Source of the DNA: Pseudomonas cedrina subsp. cedrina
Lineage (GTDB): Bacteria > Pseudomonadota > Gammaproteobacteria > Pseudomonadales > Pseudomonadaceae
DNA length: 64,000 nt
NCBI RefSeq assembly: GCF_001983175.1
Contig: NZ_MNPW01000009.1
Coordinates: forward strand, 186,001-250,000
Direction of reading: 5' to 3'
Positions 1-7,543 of the stretch are shown in pieces (positions within the stretch are counted from its first letter, which is position 1; each line of letters begins with the position of its first letter). Under the pieces are notes generated by a model. The model was not told where the DNA came from. It ran no database searches and worked only from the letters and a program-made list of their open reading frames with translations. The position numbers were made by a program, and so were the translations under genes.

Positions 1-336
1 ATCCTTGGGCATTCGGACGTGGCGTATGCGCGCAAGAGCGATCCGGGGCCGCAACTGCCGTGGCGTCGTTTGCATGAGGCAGGCGTGGGTGCCTGGTTCG
101 ATGAGCCGACGCGGGCGATGTATCAACGTCGATTTTGCACCGGGTTGCCCTCGGAAGTCGAGGTGGAGCGGGCATTCCAGCGCTACGGGTATGCGCCTGC
201 AAAGAACCGGCAGGCGTTTCAACAGAGGACGCGGGCATTTCAGATGCACTTCCGCCCGCGGGATTTCTACGGGGTTCTGGACACAGAGACCTGCGCGATC
301 TTATATGCGCTGAATGAAAAGTACCTCGGACTCTGA
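1..336 (+). CDS. N-acetylmuramoyl-L-alanine amidase, AmiD/AmpDh type (C-terminal part, 5' end outside window)
   Basis: The frame is open from base 1 and ends at the TGA at 334-336, so about 111 residues of the C-terminus are present. The first residues, GHSDVAYARKSDPGP, match the zinc-ligand segment of amidase_2 enzymes, where the His and Asp close the active site. The rest, with FQRYGY and a run of aromatic residues, resembles the small peptidoglycan-binding helical domain that follows the catalytic domain in AmiD and AmpDh2/3. These enzymes cut the amide bond between N-acetylmuramate and the stem peptide, usually in the cell envelope. The N-terminus and any lipoprotein signal are outside the window, so location and exact paralogue cannot be fixed. 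Confidence 0.8.
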   Translation: MLGHSDVAYARKSDPGPQLPWRRLHEAGVGAWFDEPTRAMYQRRFCTGLPSEVEVERAFQRYGYAPAKNRQAFQQRTRAFQMHFRPRDFYGVLDTETCAILYALNEKYLGL

Positions 337-352
337 AGCCTGAATGCTGTCC

Positions 353-644
353 TGTGGGAGCTGGCTTGCCTGCGATGCAGACACCTCGGTACATCAGGCA
401 CACCGAGGTGATGTCATCGCAGCATAGGTATCTACACATTTTTGTAGTGAGCGGGCTTGTCCCGCGCTGGGTGGCGAAGCCGCCCCAATAAAGACACCGC
501 AGAGTTCCAGATAGAACAAGGTCGCCTGGGTTGGGGCCGCTTCGCAGCCCAGCGCGGGACAAGCCCGCTCACTACACGGAGATTTGTCAGCCTTTGAAAG
601 TTGTGTAGATACCTATGGTCATCGCAGGCAAGCCAGCTCCCACA
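353..644. repeat. REPIN (inverted REP pair) interrupted by a MITE-like element
   Basis: The outer arms are TGTGGGAGCTGGCTTGCC at 353 and its reverse complement ending at 644, the usual REP arms of fluorescent pseudomonads. The space between them is far larger than in the simple pairs of this window (about 87-103 bp in total) because a 195-bp element sits inside at 423-617, next to the right arm. No gene is seen in the interval. Confidence 0.85.
423..617. mobile_element. MITE-like element, 16-bp perfect TIRs, 10-bp target duplication
   Basis: The ends are CATAGGTATCTACACA (423-438) and its exact reverse complement (602-617). The direct repeat GTCATCGCAG lies immediately outside both ends, at 413-422 and 618-627, as expected for a target-site duplication. 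Inside is a long inverted repeat: a TAGTGAGCGGGCTTGTCCCG arm followed by GC-rich sequence, and the matching arm ending in CTCACTAC. There is no open frame of useful size, so movement would need a transposase in trans. Similar copies lie at 30379 and 34607, with decayed or partial ones at 15040, 39940 and 53698. Confidence 0.85.
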
Positions 645-687
645 GTTGCCCGAGTTACCGGCCAGTGGCTTTTCGCGACATGCGGAG

Positions 688-711
688 TAAATCCTCCCTG
701 CGCTGGTGCGT
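688..711 (+). promoter_or_regulatory. PvdS iron-starvation box (TAAAT-N16-CGT) of pvdH
   Basis: TAAAT at 688-692 and CGT at 709-711 are separated by exactly 16 bases, and CC follows the TAAAT as in pyoverdine promoters. This is the published -35/-10 signature read by the ECF sigma factor PvdS. It lies 92 bases upstream of the pvdH start codon and in the same orientation. Expression of pvdH, and perhaps the next gene, should therefore be iron-repressed through Fur and PvdS. The match is by eye. Confidence 0.8.
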
Positions 712-803
712 TTCCAGAACAGGAAATCCGTGCGCATGCCCCTTGGGCCAGACGCCATCGGATCGGCAGTTTGGTCATCATCAGCGTATTGAGGGATCGA
801 GAA

Positions 804-2198
804 ATGTCAGTCGCTACCAGCCGTATCGAAGACGCCCAGGTGCATGAAACGCTCTACCAGTTCGACGACTCCCCGCTGCTTGCCCGTCAGCGCCAGCAGG
901 AATCCAACGCCCGCAGCTACCCACGGCGCATTCCCCTGGCGCTCAAGCGCGCCAAAGGCATCTACGTGGAAGACGTCGAAGGCCGCAGTTTCATCGACTG
1001 CCTGGCCGGCGCCGGTACCCTGGCGCTGGGGCATAACCACCCGGTGGTGATCGAGGCCATCCAGCAAGTGCTCGCCGATGAACTGCCCCTGCATACCCTG
1101 GACCTCACCACCCCGGTCAAGGACCAGTTCGTGCAGGACCTGTTCGGCCTGCTGCCGCCAGCGCTGGCGCGGGAAGCGAAGATCCAGTTCTGCGGCCCCA
1201 CCGGCACCGATGCCGTCGAAGCCGCCTTGAAACTGGTGCGCACCGCCACCGGGCGCAGCACCGTGTTGTCGTTCCAGGGCGGTTATCACGGCATGAGCCA
1301 GGGCGCGTTGAGCCTGATGGGCAGCCTGGGACCGAAGAAGCCCTTGGGCGCGTTGCTCGGCAATGGCGTGCAATTCCTGCCGTATCCCTACGACTACCGT
1401 TGCCCGTTCGGCCTGGGCGGCGCGGAAGGTGTGCGGGTCAACCTGCATTACCTGGAAAACCTGTTGAATGACCCGGAAGCAGGCGTATTGCTGCCGGCGG
1501 CGGTGATCGTCGAAGTGGTGCAGGGCGAAGGCGGAGTGATCCCGGCTGATCTGGACTGGCTGCGCGGCCTGCGACGCATCACCGAGCAAGCGGGCGTGGC
1601 GTTGATCGTCGATGAGATCCAGAGCGGTTTCGGCCGCACCGGCAAGATGTTCGCCTTCGAACACGCGGGCATCATCCCGGATGTGGTGGTGATGTCCAAG
1701 GCCATCGGCGGCAGCCTGCCGCTGGCGGTGGTGGTGTACCGCGACTGGCTCGACACCTGGCTGCCGGGCGCGCATGCCGGCACCTTCCGTGGCAACCAGA
1801 TGGCGATGGCGGCGGGTTCGGCGGTGATGCGCTACCTCAAGGACCACGACCTGGCCGGCCATGCGGCGGCCATGGGCGAACGCCTGGGTGAACACCTGCG
1901 CATCCTGCAGCGCGACTTCCCGCACCTGGGGGATATTCGCGGTCGCGGGCTGATGCTCGGCGTGGAACTGGTTGAGCCCGAGGGTCCACTCGACATTCAA
2001 GGCCACCCACCGGTTCATCGCCAGCTGGCGCCGCTGGTGCAGCGCGAATGCCTCAAGCGCGGGCTGATCCTCGAGCTGGGCGGGCGACATGGCAGCGTGG
2101 TGCGCTTCCTGCCGCCGCTGGTGATCACCGCCGCCGAAGTCGACCGGGTCGCGGATATCTTCGGGCGCGCGTTGGCGGCGGCGGTCGCCAGCCTCTAA
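804..2198 (+). CDS. pvdH: Diaminobutyrate--2-oxoglutarate aminotransferase, pyoverdine precursor synthesis
   Basis: A 464-residue class III (fold I) PLP aminotransferase. Residues near 297-301 (VMSKAIGG) carry the Schiff-base lysine, Lys299, and IVDEIQSGFGRTG just before it holds the PLP-binding Asp. The enzyme makes L-2,4-diaminobutyrate from aspartate semialdehyde, a building block of the pyoverdine peptide. ATG 804 is chosen because GAGGGAT lies upstream and the family usually begins near here; the frame stays open to 615 but that stretch is repeat and promoter DNA. The IS box upstream and the MbtH-like gene downstream, as next to pvdH in P. aeruginosa, support pvdH over an ectoine-type ectB or a dat gene. 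No peptide synthetase genes are in the window. Confidence 0.88.
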   Translation: MSVATSRIEDAQVHETLYQFDDSPLLARQRQQESNARSYPRRIPLALKRAKGIYVEDVEGRSFIDCLAGAGTLALGHNHPVVIEAIQQVLADELPLHTLDLTTPVKDQFVQDLFGLLPPALAREAKIQFCGPTGTDAVEAALKLVRTATGRSTVLSFQGGYHGMSQGALSLMGSLGPKKPLGALLGNGVQFLPYPYDYRCPFGLGGAEGVRVNLHYLENLLNDPEAGVLLPAAVIVEVVQGEGGVIPADLDWLRGLRRITEQAGVALIVDEIQSGFGRTGKMFAFEHAGIIPDVVVMSKAIGGSLPLAVVVYRDWLDTWLPGAHAGTFRGNQMAMAAGSAVMRYLKDHDLAGHAAAMGERLGEHLRILQRDFPHLGDIRGRGLMLGVELVEPEGPLDIQGHPPVHRQLAPLVQRECLKRGLILELGGRHGSVVRFLPPLVITAAEVDRVADIFGRALAAAVASL

Positions 2199-2235
2199 TT
2201 TTTTGCCAGGGTTATACGTTTCTACAGATATCAGT

Positions 2236-2254
2236 GCTGCGCACGGTGCGCAGC
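2236..2254 (+). other. Perfect hairpin between pvdH and the MbtH-like gene
   Basis: GCTGCGCAC and GTGCGCAGC are exact complements with a single base between them, a geometry that gives a tight stem. CCGCCTTTTAG follows, too short a T-run for a convincing terminator. It ends 26 bases before the MbtH start codon, so it could be an mRNA processing or attenuation site; function is unproven. Confidence 0.4.
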
Positions 2255-2280
2255 CCGCCTTTTAGCGATGGAGAACAGCA

Positions 2281-2505
2281 ATGACCTCAGTATTTGACCG
2301 CGACGACATCCTGTTTCAGGTAGTGGTCAACCACGAAGAACAGTATTCCATCTGGCCCGACTACAAGGCCGTGCCGGAAGGCTGGCGCACCGTGGGCAAG
2401 AGCGGCATGAAGAAAGAGTGCCTGGCGTACATTGAGGAAGTCTGGACTGATATGCGGCCGTTGAGTTTGCGGCAGAAGATGGATGGTGCTGCCGTCGCTA
2501 ACTGA
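2281..2505 (+). CDS. MbtH-like protein (NRPS accessory)
   Basis: A 74-residue protein with the MbtH-family pattern: N18-HEEQYSIWP, then W-x2-V, SGMKKECLAYIEEVWTDMRP. MbtH-like proteins bind adenylation domains of non-ribosomal peptide synthetases and help their folding and activity. It lies 82 bases after pvdH, with GGAG upstream of the ATG, as at PA2412-PA2413 in P. aeruginosa, so the partner is most likely a pyoverdine synthetase encoded elsewhere. Length is typical (60-80 residues). Confidence 0.9.
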   Translation: MTSVFDRDDILFQVVVNHEEQYSIWPDYKAVPEGWRTVGKSGMKKECLAYIEEVWTDMRPLSLRQKMDGAAVAN

Positions 2506-2902
2506 TTCGTCACGATTCAGTGTGGGAGCTTGCTTCCGTGGCGGCCTTTGGGCCGACCATGTATTTGAGGTTGAGTACATATCCATTCCTGCGGTCACGG
2601 CCACTTAGGGTTCCGCCCTTACGGCGGGTCACTTTTGGAAAGGCCCAAAAGTAACCAAAAGGCCTTCGCCCCAACACTCGGTGCCTCGCCTAGGCTCGGC
2701 ATGCCCTCACTCCGGCTTTGGAGCGTGGGCCGCCGCAATGGGCCATCCATGGCCCAGTGCGGCTAACCCGGCGTCCTGCCGGGTTACCCACGCTCCAAAG
2801 CCTGCGTTCGGCCAGCGTGTTTGACGGGGCGATCCCAGATCAAAAGCCAAAGCGCGGCGGCCTTAGAGCCGACCGGTATTTGCTGTCGGTACTGGTTCAA
2901 AA

Positions 2903-2989
2903 TGTGGGAGCTGGCTTGCCTGCGATGCAAACACCTCGGTAAATCAGGCACACCGAGTTGTCTGCATCGCAGGCAAGCCAGCTCCCACA
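2903..2989. repeat. REPIN
   Basis: TGTGGGAGCTGGCTTGCCTG at 2903 and its reverse complement ending at 2989 enclose a short loop containing CACCTCGG and CACCGAG, themselves near-complementary. It is a simple uninterrupted REP pair nested in the larger palindrome. Confidence 0.85.
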
Positions 2990-3017
2990 GAAAAGCAGAT
3001 CGGTGGAGTGCCACCTA

Positions 3018-3088
3018 ATCTGCTCTTGATCTGCTCTTGATCTGCTCTTGATCTGCTCTTGATCTGCTCTTGATCTGCTCTTGATCTG
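3018..3088 (+). repeat. 11-bp tandem repeat, six perfect copies
   Basis: ATCTGCTCTTG is repeated six times without a mismatch from 3018 to 3083, then a partial unit and two decayed GATCTTGATCT copies. The 11-bp period is not a multiple of three, so it is not a coding repeat. It is a likely variable-number locus. Confidence 0.9.
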
Positions 3089-3460
3089 GGTTTTGATCTT
3101 GATCTCAGGCGCCCCGTCAACCACGCTGGCCGAACGCAGGCTTGAATCCGTGGGTAACCCGGCAGGACGCCGGGTTAGCCGTCCTGGGCCATGGATGGCC
3201 CATGACGGCGGCCCACGGATTCAAGCCTGCGTTCGGGCATGCCGAGCCTAGGCGAGGCACCGAGTGGTGGGGCAAGAGCGTTTTGCTTACTTTTGCGCTT
3301 TTCAAAAGTGAGCCGCCGTAAGGGCGGAACCAATAGCCGCCGTTACCGCAGGAATGGATATGTACTCAAACCCAGAGACATGGTCGGCCCAGGGGCCGCC
3401 ACGGGAGCAAGCTCCCTTGCCACGGCCATCGCAGGCAATCCAACTCCCAGACCCCATTGC

Positions 3461-5632
3461 CTACTGGACACTCTTCTCTTTCCCCTCTGCACCCGCAGCC
3501 CCCGTCACCACCTGCACACTCAACCGCGGCGTCGCCAGGTCCAGCCCGGCTTCATCCAGTTGGCGCTTGAGCAACAGGTTGAACGCCCGCGACACTTCCC
3601 ACTGCTTGATCGGCGCGGTCTTGAAGCGTGCACGCAGGATCGCGCTGCCCGACTCGAAACTCTCCACACCCTGGATCTCCAGAGGCGACCAGATGTTGCG
3701 CCGTTGCAGGGGGTCGTTGCGCATTTTCTGGCCGACATCGCGTATCAGCTTGATGGCGTCGTCAATCTGCATGTTGTACGGGATCGCCACCCGGAAGATC
3801 GCGTAGCCGAACTCCCGCGAGTAGTTCTTGATGCTCTTGATCTCGCTGAACGGGATGGTGTGCACGATCCCGTCGATGTCGCGCAGGCGCACCGTGCGGA
3901 TGGTCAGGCCCTCGACGGTACCCAGGTGGCCGCCCACGTCCACGTAGTCATCGATGGCCAGGGAGTCCTCGATGATGATGAACAGGCCGGTGATCAAGTC
4001 CGCCACCAGCGATTGCGCGCCAAAGCCGATGGCCAGGCCGATCACGCCGGCACCGGCCAGCAGCGGCGTGACGTTCATGCCCATGTTCGCCAGGGCGACG
4101 ATGGCGGCGATGATGAAAATCGTCACGAACAGCACGTTGCGGATCAACGGCATCATAGTCTGTGCCCGCGCGTTGGCCAGGCCTTTGCGCGAGCGGGTGA
4201 GCGCATGGTGAATCGCGGTGTCGCTGAGAATCCAGATCAGCCAGGCAAACAGCAAGGTCCCGGCCAGGCCGAACAGTTTGACGCTGACCTCATGGCCATC
4301 GCCTTCGGTAAAACGAATCAGCGACAGGCCCCACACCCGCAGGCCCAGCTCGATAAACACCAGCCACACCAGCAGGTGCGCCAAGGTATAGACGAAGCCT
4401 TTCAGGCGCTCGGAGTACAGCGCGTGGCGCTTGTGCCCGCGTTGTGGCTTGAGCGCGTGGCGGCGTACCAGACCGTTGATCACCATGCACAACACCAGCA
4501 GCACCGTGCACAGCAGTGACTGGCGTAAGGCGGTGCTGGTGTCGCCGGCGGAGACGAACGTGGCGAACAGCGAAATGCCCACCAGCAGCAACGCGGGGAT
4601 GTACCAGAACGAACCGATGATTTCGATCGTGTCGCTGAGGGCGCGGCGTGTGAGGCGGCGTGACAGCGGCTGGTTGCGGATCAGGTGGGCGATGGGCCGA
4701 CGGAAACGCAGGATAAACACGCCGGTCGATAAAGCCGCCATCACATTGGCCACGGTCGCGGCGGTGTGGGACAGGTGTTGCCCAAGGGCTTGTACCAGCC
4801 TGGGATCGCTCAGGGCTTCACCGAAGGCGGCAAAACTGCCGATCCACCAGAGGGGGCGGAACGCCTGGTGGCGCAGGATGTACAGCGCGCGATGGCGATG
4901 GGGGCCGTCAAGCACGGAAAAGGCAATCACGCAGATGGCCGAGAAGCAGGTGCCGACCACCAGGGCGTAAGCCAATACCATCGCCAGGGATTTGCCCAGG
5001 GACGAAGGCAGGGCGTAGCTCAGGTAAACCGTGATCACCAGGGCGATCAGCCAGGGGCCCAGTTTGCGCAGGGCGAAGCGCACCATGTCCCAGGTGCGTG
5101 GGTGCTGCGGCAATTCCTCGGGCAGGCCGAAACGTTCGCGCACGCGGTGGCTCAGCCAGATCAGCGCGGCGGCGAGCAGGCTCCATACCGCCAGGATCAG
5201 GGCAAAACCGAAAATGATCGGTAGCCATTCGTTGGCCGGCAGCATCAGCGCACTGAGTTCTTGCTTGGCCAGGTCGACTTCGTTGGACCAGCGCCCCATC
5301 GGGCTGTCGGTGCCGGAAAACTGCTGCTCAAAGCCCGACAGCGTACTGCCGATCAGCCCCAACACCCCCAGCTCTGCGGCGGGCTGGGCTTTTTGCGTGG
5401 CTGCGCGCAGCTTCTTCAGGTCACTCAGCAACTGGGTGCGCTGCTGGTCGTTCTCCAGGGTCTTGATGACCTCGTCCAACGACTGGCCCAACGGCACCTC
5501 GGCCTGGGGTTGGGCCTTGGCGCCGCTGCCGAGCATGCCTGGCAAACCCACGGCTTGGGCAGGGGCGCATGGCAGCAGTACGAGCAGGGCAATCAATAGC
5601 GAGCAGGGCAGGGCGAACAGACGGGAAAACAC
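3461..5632 (-). CDS. Mechanosensitive ion channel, MscS superfamily, YbiO-like
   Basis: A 723-residue inner-membrane protein. Residues 1-27 look like a signal peptide (hydrophobic run ending CAPAQA). A periplasmic helical segment follows, then about ten membrane helices. The MscS pore helix is at residues 524-540 (LLAGAGVIGLAIGFGAQ), followed by the beta domain (DDYVDVGGHLGTVEGL) and the cytoplasmic alpha/beta domain. Size and layout match the moderate-conductance channel YbiO (about 740 residues) better than short MscS (about 280). It would open under membrane tension during hypo-osmotic shock. The start is GTG with a weak AAGG upstream. A small membrane protein gene lies 52 bases upstream and may share its transcript. 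Confidence 0.85.
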   Translation of the reverse strand: MFSRLFALPCSLLIALLVLLPCAPAQAVGLPGMLGSGAKAQPQAEVPLGQSLDEVIKTLENDQQRTQLLSDLKKLRAATQKAQPAAELGVLGLIGSTLSGFEQQFSGTDSPMGRWSNEVDLAKQELSALMLPANEWLPIIFGFALILAVWSLLAAALIWLSHRVRERFGLPEELPQHPRTWDMVRFALRKLGPWLIALVITVYLSYALPSSLGKSLAMVLAYALVVGTCFSAICVIAFSVLDGPHRHRALYILRHQAFRPLWWIGSFAAFGEALSDPRLVQALGQHLSHTAATVANVMAALSTGVFILRFRRPIAHLIRNQPLSRRLTRRALSDTIEIIGSFWYIPALLLVGISLFATFVSAGDTSTALRQSLLCTVLLVLCMVINGLVRRHALKPQRGHKRHALYSERLKGFVYTLAHLLVWLVFIELGLRVWGLSLIRFTEGDGHEVSVKLFGLAGTLLFAWLIWILSDTAIHHALTRSRKGLANARAQTMMPLIRNVLFVTIFIIAAIVALANMGMNVTPLLAGAGVIGLAIGFGAQSLVADLITGLFIIIEDSLAIDDYVDVGGHLGTVEGLTIRTVRLRDIDGIVHTIPFSEIKSIKNYSREFGYAIFRVAIPYNMQIDDAIKLIRDVGQKMRNDPLQRRNIWSPLEIQGVESFESGSAILRARFKTAPIKQWEVSRAFNLLLKRQLDEAGLDLATPRLSVQVVTGAAGAEGKEKSVQ

Positions 5633-5684
5633 GAGGCGGGCAACCTTGAAGACGGCAGGTCGATCGAGTGTACGAGGGCAAGCG

Positions 5685-5861
5685 TCATTCGGCCAGTTTG
5701 GCGAGGATCTTGTATACCACCGTGCCCAGAATCAGCAGCATACCCACCCACATGCCGAACACGCCGAGGGGCTTGTCACGAAAGTTGAAACCCACGGCCA
5801 GCAGGAACATGCCGATCAGGATCGGGATCAGCATGGCGTGGAAGGAGGACATGGAAATCAT
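5685..5861 (-). CDS. Small two-helix membrane protein, unknown function
   Basis: Starting from the ATG at 5861 this is 58 residues. Two hydrophobic stretches (SSFHAMLIPILIGMFLLAVG and FGMWVGMLLILGTVVY) are joined by a short polar turn with NFRDKP, suggesting a hairpin in the inner membrane. A TTG at 5897 would add 12 residues but has no better ribosome site. The gene is 52 bases upstream of the mechanosensitive channel on the same strand, so the two may be cotranscribed. I do not recognise the family. Confidence 0.6.
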   Translation of the reverse strand: MISMSSFHAMLIPILIGMFLLAVGFNFRDKPLGVFGMWVGMLLILGTVVYKILAKLAE

Positions 5862-5962
5862 GGGGTGATGGCCTTGTCGGAGTAGGAATACTGACAAGTC
5901 TAGGCGGGATTGGGGGAAGTGGGGTTGATGTGTATCAGGTAGCGTTCGGTGTGTTTGAAATC

Positions 5963-6032
5963 GCCATCGCGGGCAAGCCCGCTCCCACAGGGAATGCCTT
6001 CCAAATGTGGGAGCGGGCTTGCCCGCGATGGC
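5963..6032. repeat. REPIN
   Basis: GCCATCGCGGGCAAGCCCGC and its reverse complement face each other across a 16-base loop. The arms are of the GTGGGAGCGGGCTTGCCCGC subtype, differing from the GCTGGCTTGCCTGC subtype elsewhere. It ends just before the 3' end of the aminopeptidase gene. Confidence 0.85.
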
Positions 6033-6044
6033 TGCGCTACGGTC

Positions 6045-7334
6045 TCAAGGCAAATCGTGGCTCGCGTAGAACGCGCCCAACACCTTCACCAGATGCGCCA
6101 GGTCATGGCTGCCGCACAGCTCCCGAATGGAGTGCATGGCAAACGTCGGCAGGCCGATGTCTACGGTGCGCACGCCCAGATGGCTGGCGGTGATCGGGCC
6201 GATGGTGGAACCGCAGCCCATGTCGCTGCGTACCACGAAGCTCTGCACCGGTACTTCCTGGGCCATGCACAGATGGCGGAAGAACCCGGCGGTTTCGCTG
6301 TTGGTGGCGTAGCGCTGGTTGCTGTTGACCTTGATCACCGGGCCGGCATTGAGCTTGGGGCCGTGGTTGGCGTCGTGCTTGTCGGCATAGTTGGGGTGTA
6401 CGCCGTGGGCGTTGTCCGCCGAAACCAGCAGGGATTTCTGAATGGTGCGTACGAACTCATCACCTTCAGGCAGCAATCGGCGCAGGGTCTGTTCGAGCAT
6501 CGGGCCGTCGGCACCGCAGGCCGAGCAGGAGCCGACTTCTTCGTGGTCGTTGCACACCAGCACGCAGGTTTCTTCGCTGTCGCTGGTGAGCAGGGCTTGC
6601 AGGCCGGCGTAGCACGACAGCAGGTTGTCCAGGCGCGCACCGGCGATGAAGTCGCCGTTCAGGCCAATCACCGCGGCGCCTTGGGTATCGTAGAAGCTCA
6701 GCTCGTAGTCGAGCACCACGTCGGCGTTCAGCCCGTGTTCCCGGGCCAATTGCTCGGTAAGCACGGCGCGAAAGTCCACGCGCTCGTCACCGGCAAACTG
6801 CGCGAGGATCGGCGGCAGCTCGGTCTGCGCATTGATCGCCCAGCCCTGGTTGGCTTCACGGTTCAGGTGAATCGCCAGGTTGGGAATGATGGCGATGGGC
6901 AGCTTGAAGTCGATCAACTGGCTTTCGACCTTGCCGTCGCGGCGGAAGGTCACGCGGCCGGCCAGGGACAGGTCGCGGTCGAACCACGGCGCCAGCAGCG
7001 CGCCGCCGTAGACTTCCACGCCCAACTGCCAGAAGCCTTGGCGTTGCAACTCCGGCTGCGGCTTGACCCGCAGGCATGGGCTGTCGGTGTGGGCACCGAC
7101 CAGGCGGATACCGCCCTGCAGCGGCGAATGGCGGCCGAGCTTGAAGGCGATGATCGAGGAGTCGTTGCGGGTCAGGTAATAACGGCCGTTGGCTTCGGTG
7201 GTCCAGGTGTCGCGCTCGTCGAGGCGCTGGTAACCGGCCGCTTCGAGGCGCTGGGCCATGGCGGCAGTGGCATGAAAAGGAGTAGGGGAGGCCTTGAGGA
7301 AGTCGATCAGGCCTTGATTCAACGCTTCGCGCAT
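6045..7334 (-). CDS. apeB: M18 family aminopeptidase
   Basis: A 429-residue cytosolic zinc aminopeptidase of the M18 (aspartyl aminopeptidase) family. Visible metal and catalytic motifs are VGAHTDSP (zinc His and Asp), CNDHEEVGS (the Glu pair), and near the C-terminus SDMGCGSTIGP and LPTFAMHSIRE, which hold the last ligand. Pseudomonas homologues are annotated apeB. The enzyme removes N-terminal residues from peptides and forms large dodecamers in known members. The ATG has GGAG six bases upstream. Length is normal and nothing is missing. It stands alone, with REPINs on both sides. Confidence 0.93.
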   Translation of the reverse strand: MREALNQGLIDFLKASPTPFHATAAMAQRLEAAGYQRLDERDTWTTEANGRYYLTRNDSSIIAFKLGRHSPLQGGIRLVGAHTDSPCLRVKPQPELQRQGFWQLGVEVYGGALLAPWFDRDLSLAGRVTFRRDGKVESQLIDFKLPIAIIPNLAIHLNREANQGWAINAQTELPPILAQFAGDERVDFRAVLTEQLAREHGLNADVVLDYELSFYDTQGAAVIGLNGDFIAGARLDNLLSCYAGLQALLTSDSEETCVLVCNDHEEVGSCSACGADGPMLEQTLRRLLPEGDEFVRTIQKSLLVSADNAHGVHPNYADKHDANHGPKLNAGPVIKVNSNQRYATNSETAGFFRHLCMAQEVPVQSFVVRSDMGCGSTIGPITASHLGVRTVDIGLPTFAMHSIRELCGSHDLAHLVKVLGAFYASHDLP

Positions 7335-7422
7335 AAATAGCTCCAGACAGCAGTGTGCGGAGTTTACCGTATTGGCTCCGGATTTGGAGTGTGGCTGCTC
7401 TATCGAAGATCACTCAGAACCC

Positions 7423-7525
7423 TGTGGGAGCTGGCTTGTCGGATCGCCGCACCGCTGCGATAGCGGTCTATCAGGAAAAAATGTGGTGCTGATCCATCGC
7501 TATCGCAGGCAAGCCAGCTCCCACA
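7423..7525. repeat. REPIN
   Basis: TGTGGGAGCTGGCTTG at 7423 and CAAGCCAGCTCCCACA ending at 7525 form the arms. The left arm diverges after GGCTTG (TCGGATCGCC), so it is an older or recombined pair. It fills the space between apeB and rluA. Confidence 0.75.
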
Positions 7526-7543
7526 TTCGATCGGGTTTGCAGG

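Larger units (their letters stand above)
2519..3417. repeat. Composite ~900-bp palindromic repeat, no gene
   Basis: The left part (2519-2835) and right part (3105-3417) are imperfect reverse complements. One segment, 2675-2705 against 3236-3266, is a perfect 31-bp match. A second arm pair around 2715-2835 and 3105-3235 carries AACCCGGC/GCCGGGTT stems. The core holds an intact REPIN (2903-2989) and an 11-bp tandem array (3018-3088). The open frames here are short, overlap the repeat on both strands and resemble nothing known, so I read the interval as non-coding. It lies between the plus-strand mbtH and the minus-strand channel gene, where both transcripts would end. Confidence 0.75.

Noticed and set aside
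353..644. Integron attC site or rRNA-type structure at the long inverted repeat
   Set aside because: No integrase or cassette genes are present; the ends are exact TIRs with target duplications and the same unit recurs elsewhere in the window.
615..803. N-terminal extension of pvdH to 615
   Set aside because: The extra 63 codons cover REP and MITE DNA and the PvdS box, and are unlike aminotransferase N-termini; ATG 804 has a ribosome site.
807..2090. Long open frame (427 codons) antisense to pvdH
   Set aside because: It mirrors a high-GC gene with clear aminotransferase motifs; its protein is rich in His, Gln and Arg and has no family features. The same applies to long antisense frames over the MscS gene (3239-4519), apeB (5949-7340), the NCS2 permease (13598-14980), puuD (15206-16567) and the phosphoglycerol transferase (49835-51736).
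3018..3088. CRISPR-like array
   Set aside because: Units are 11 bp and directly abutting, with no spacers and no cas genes.
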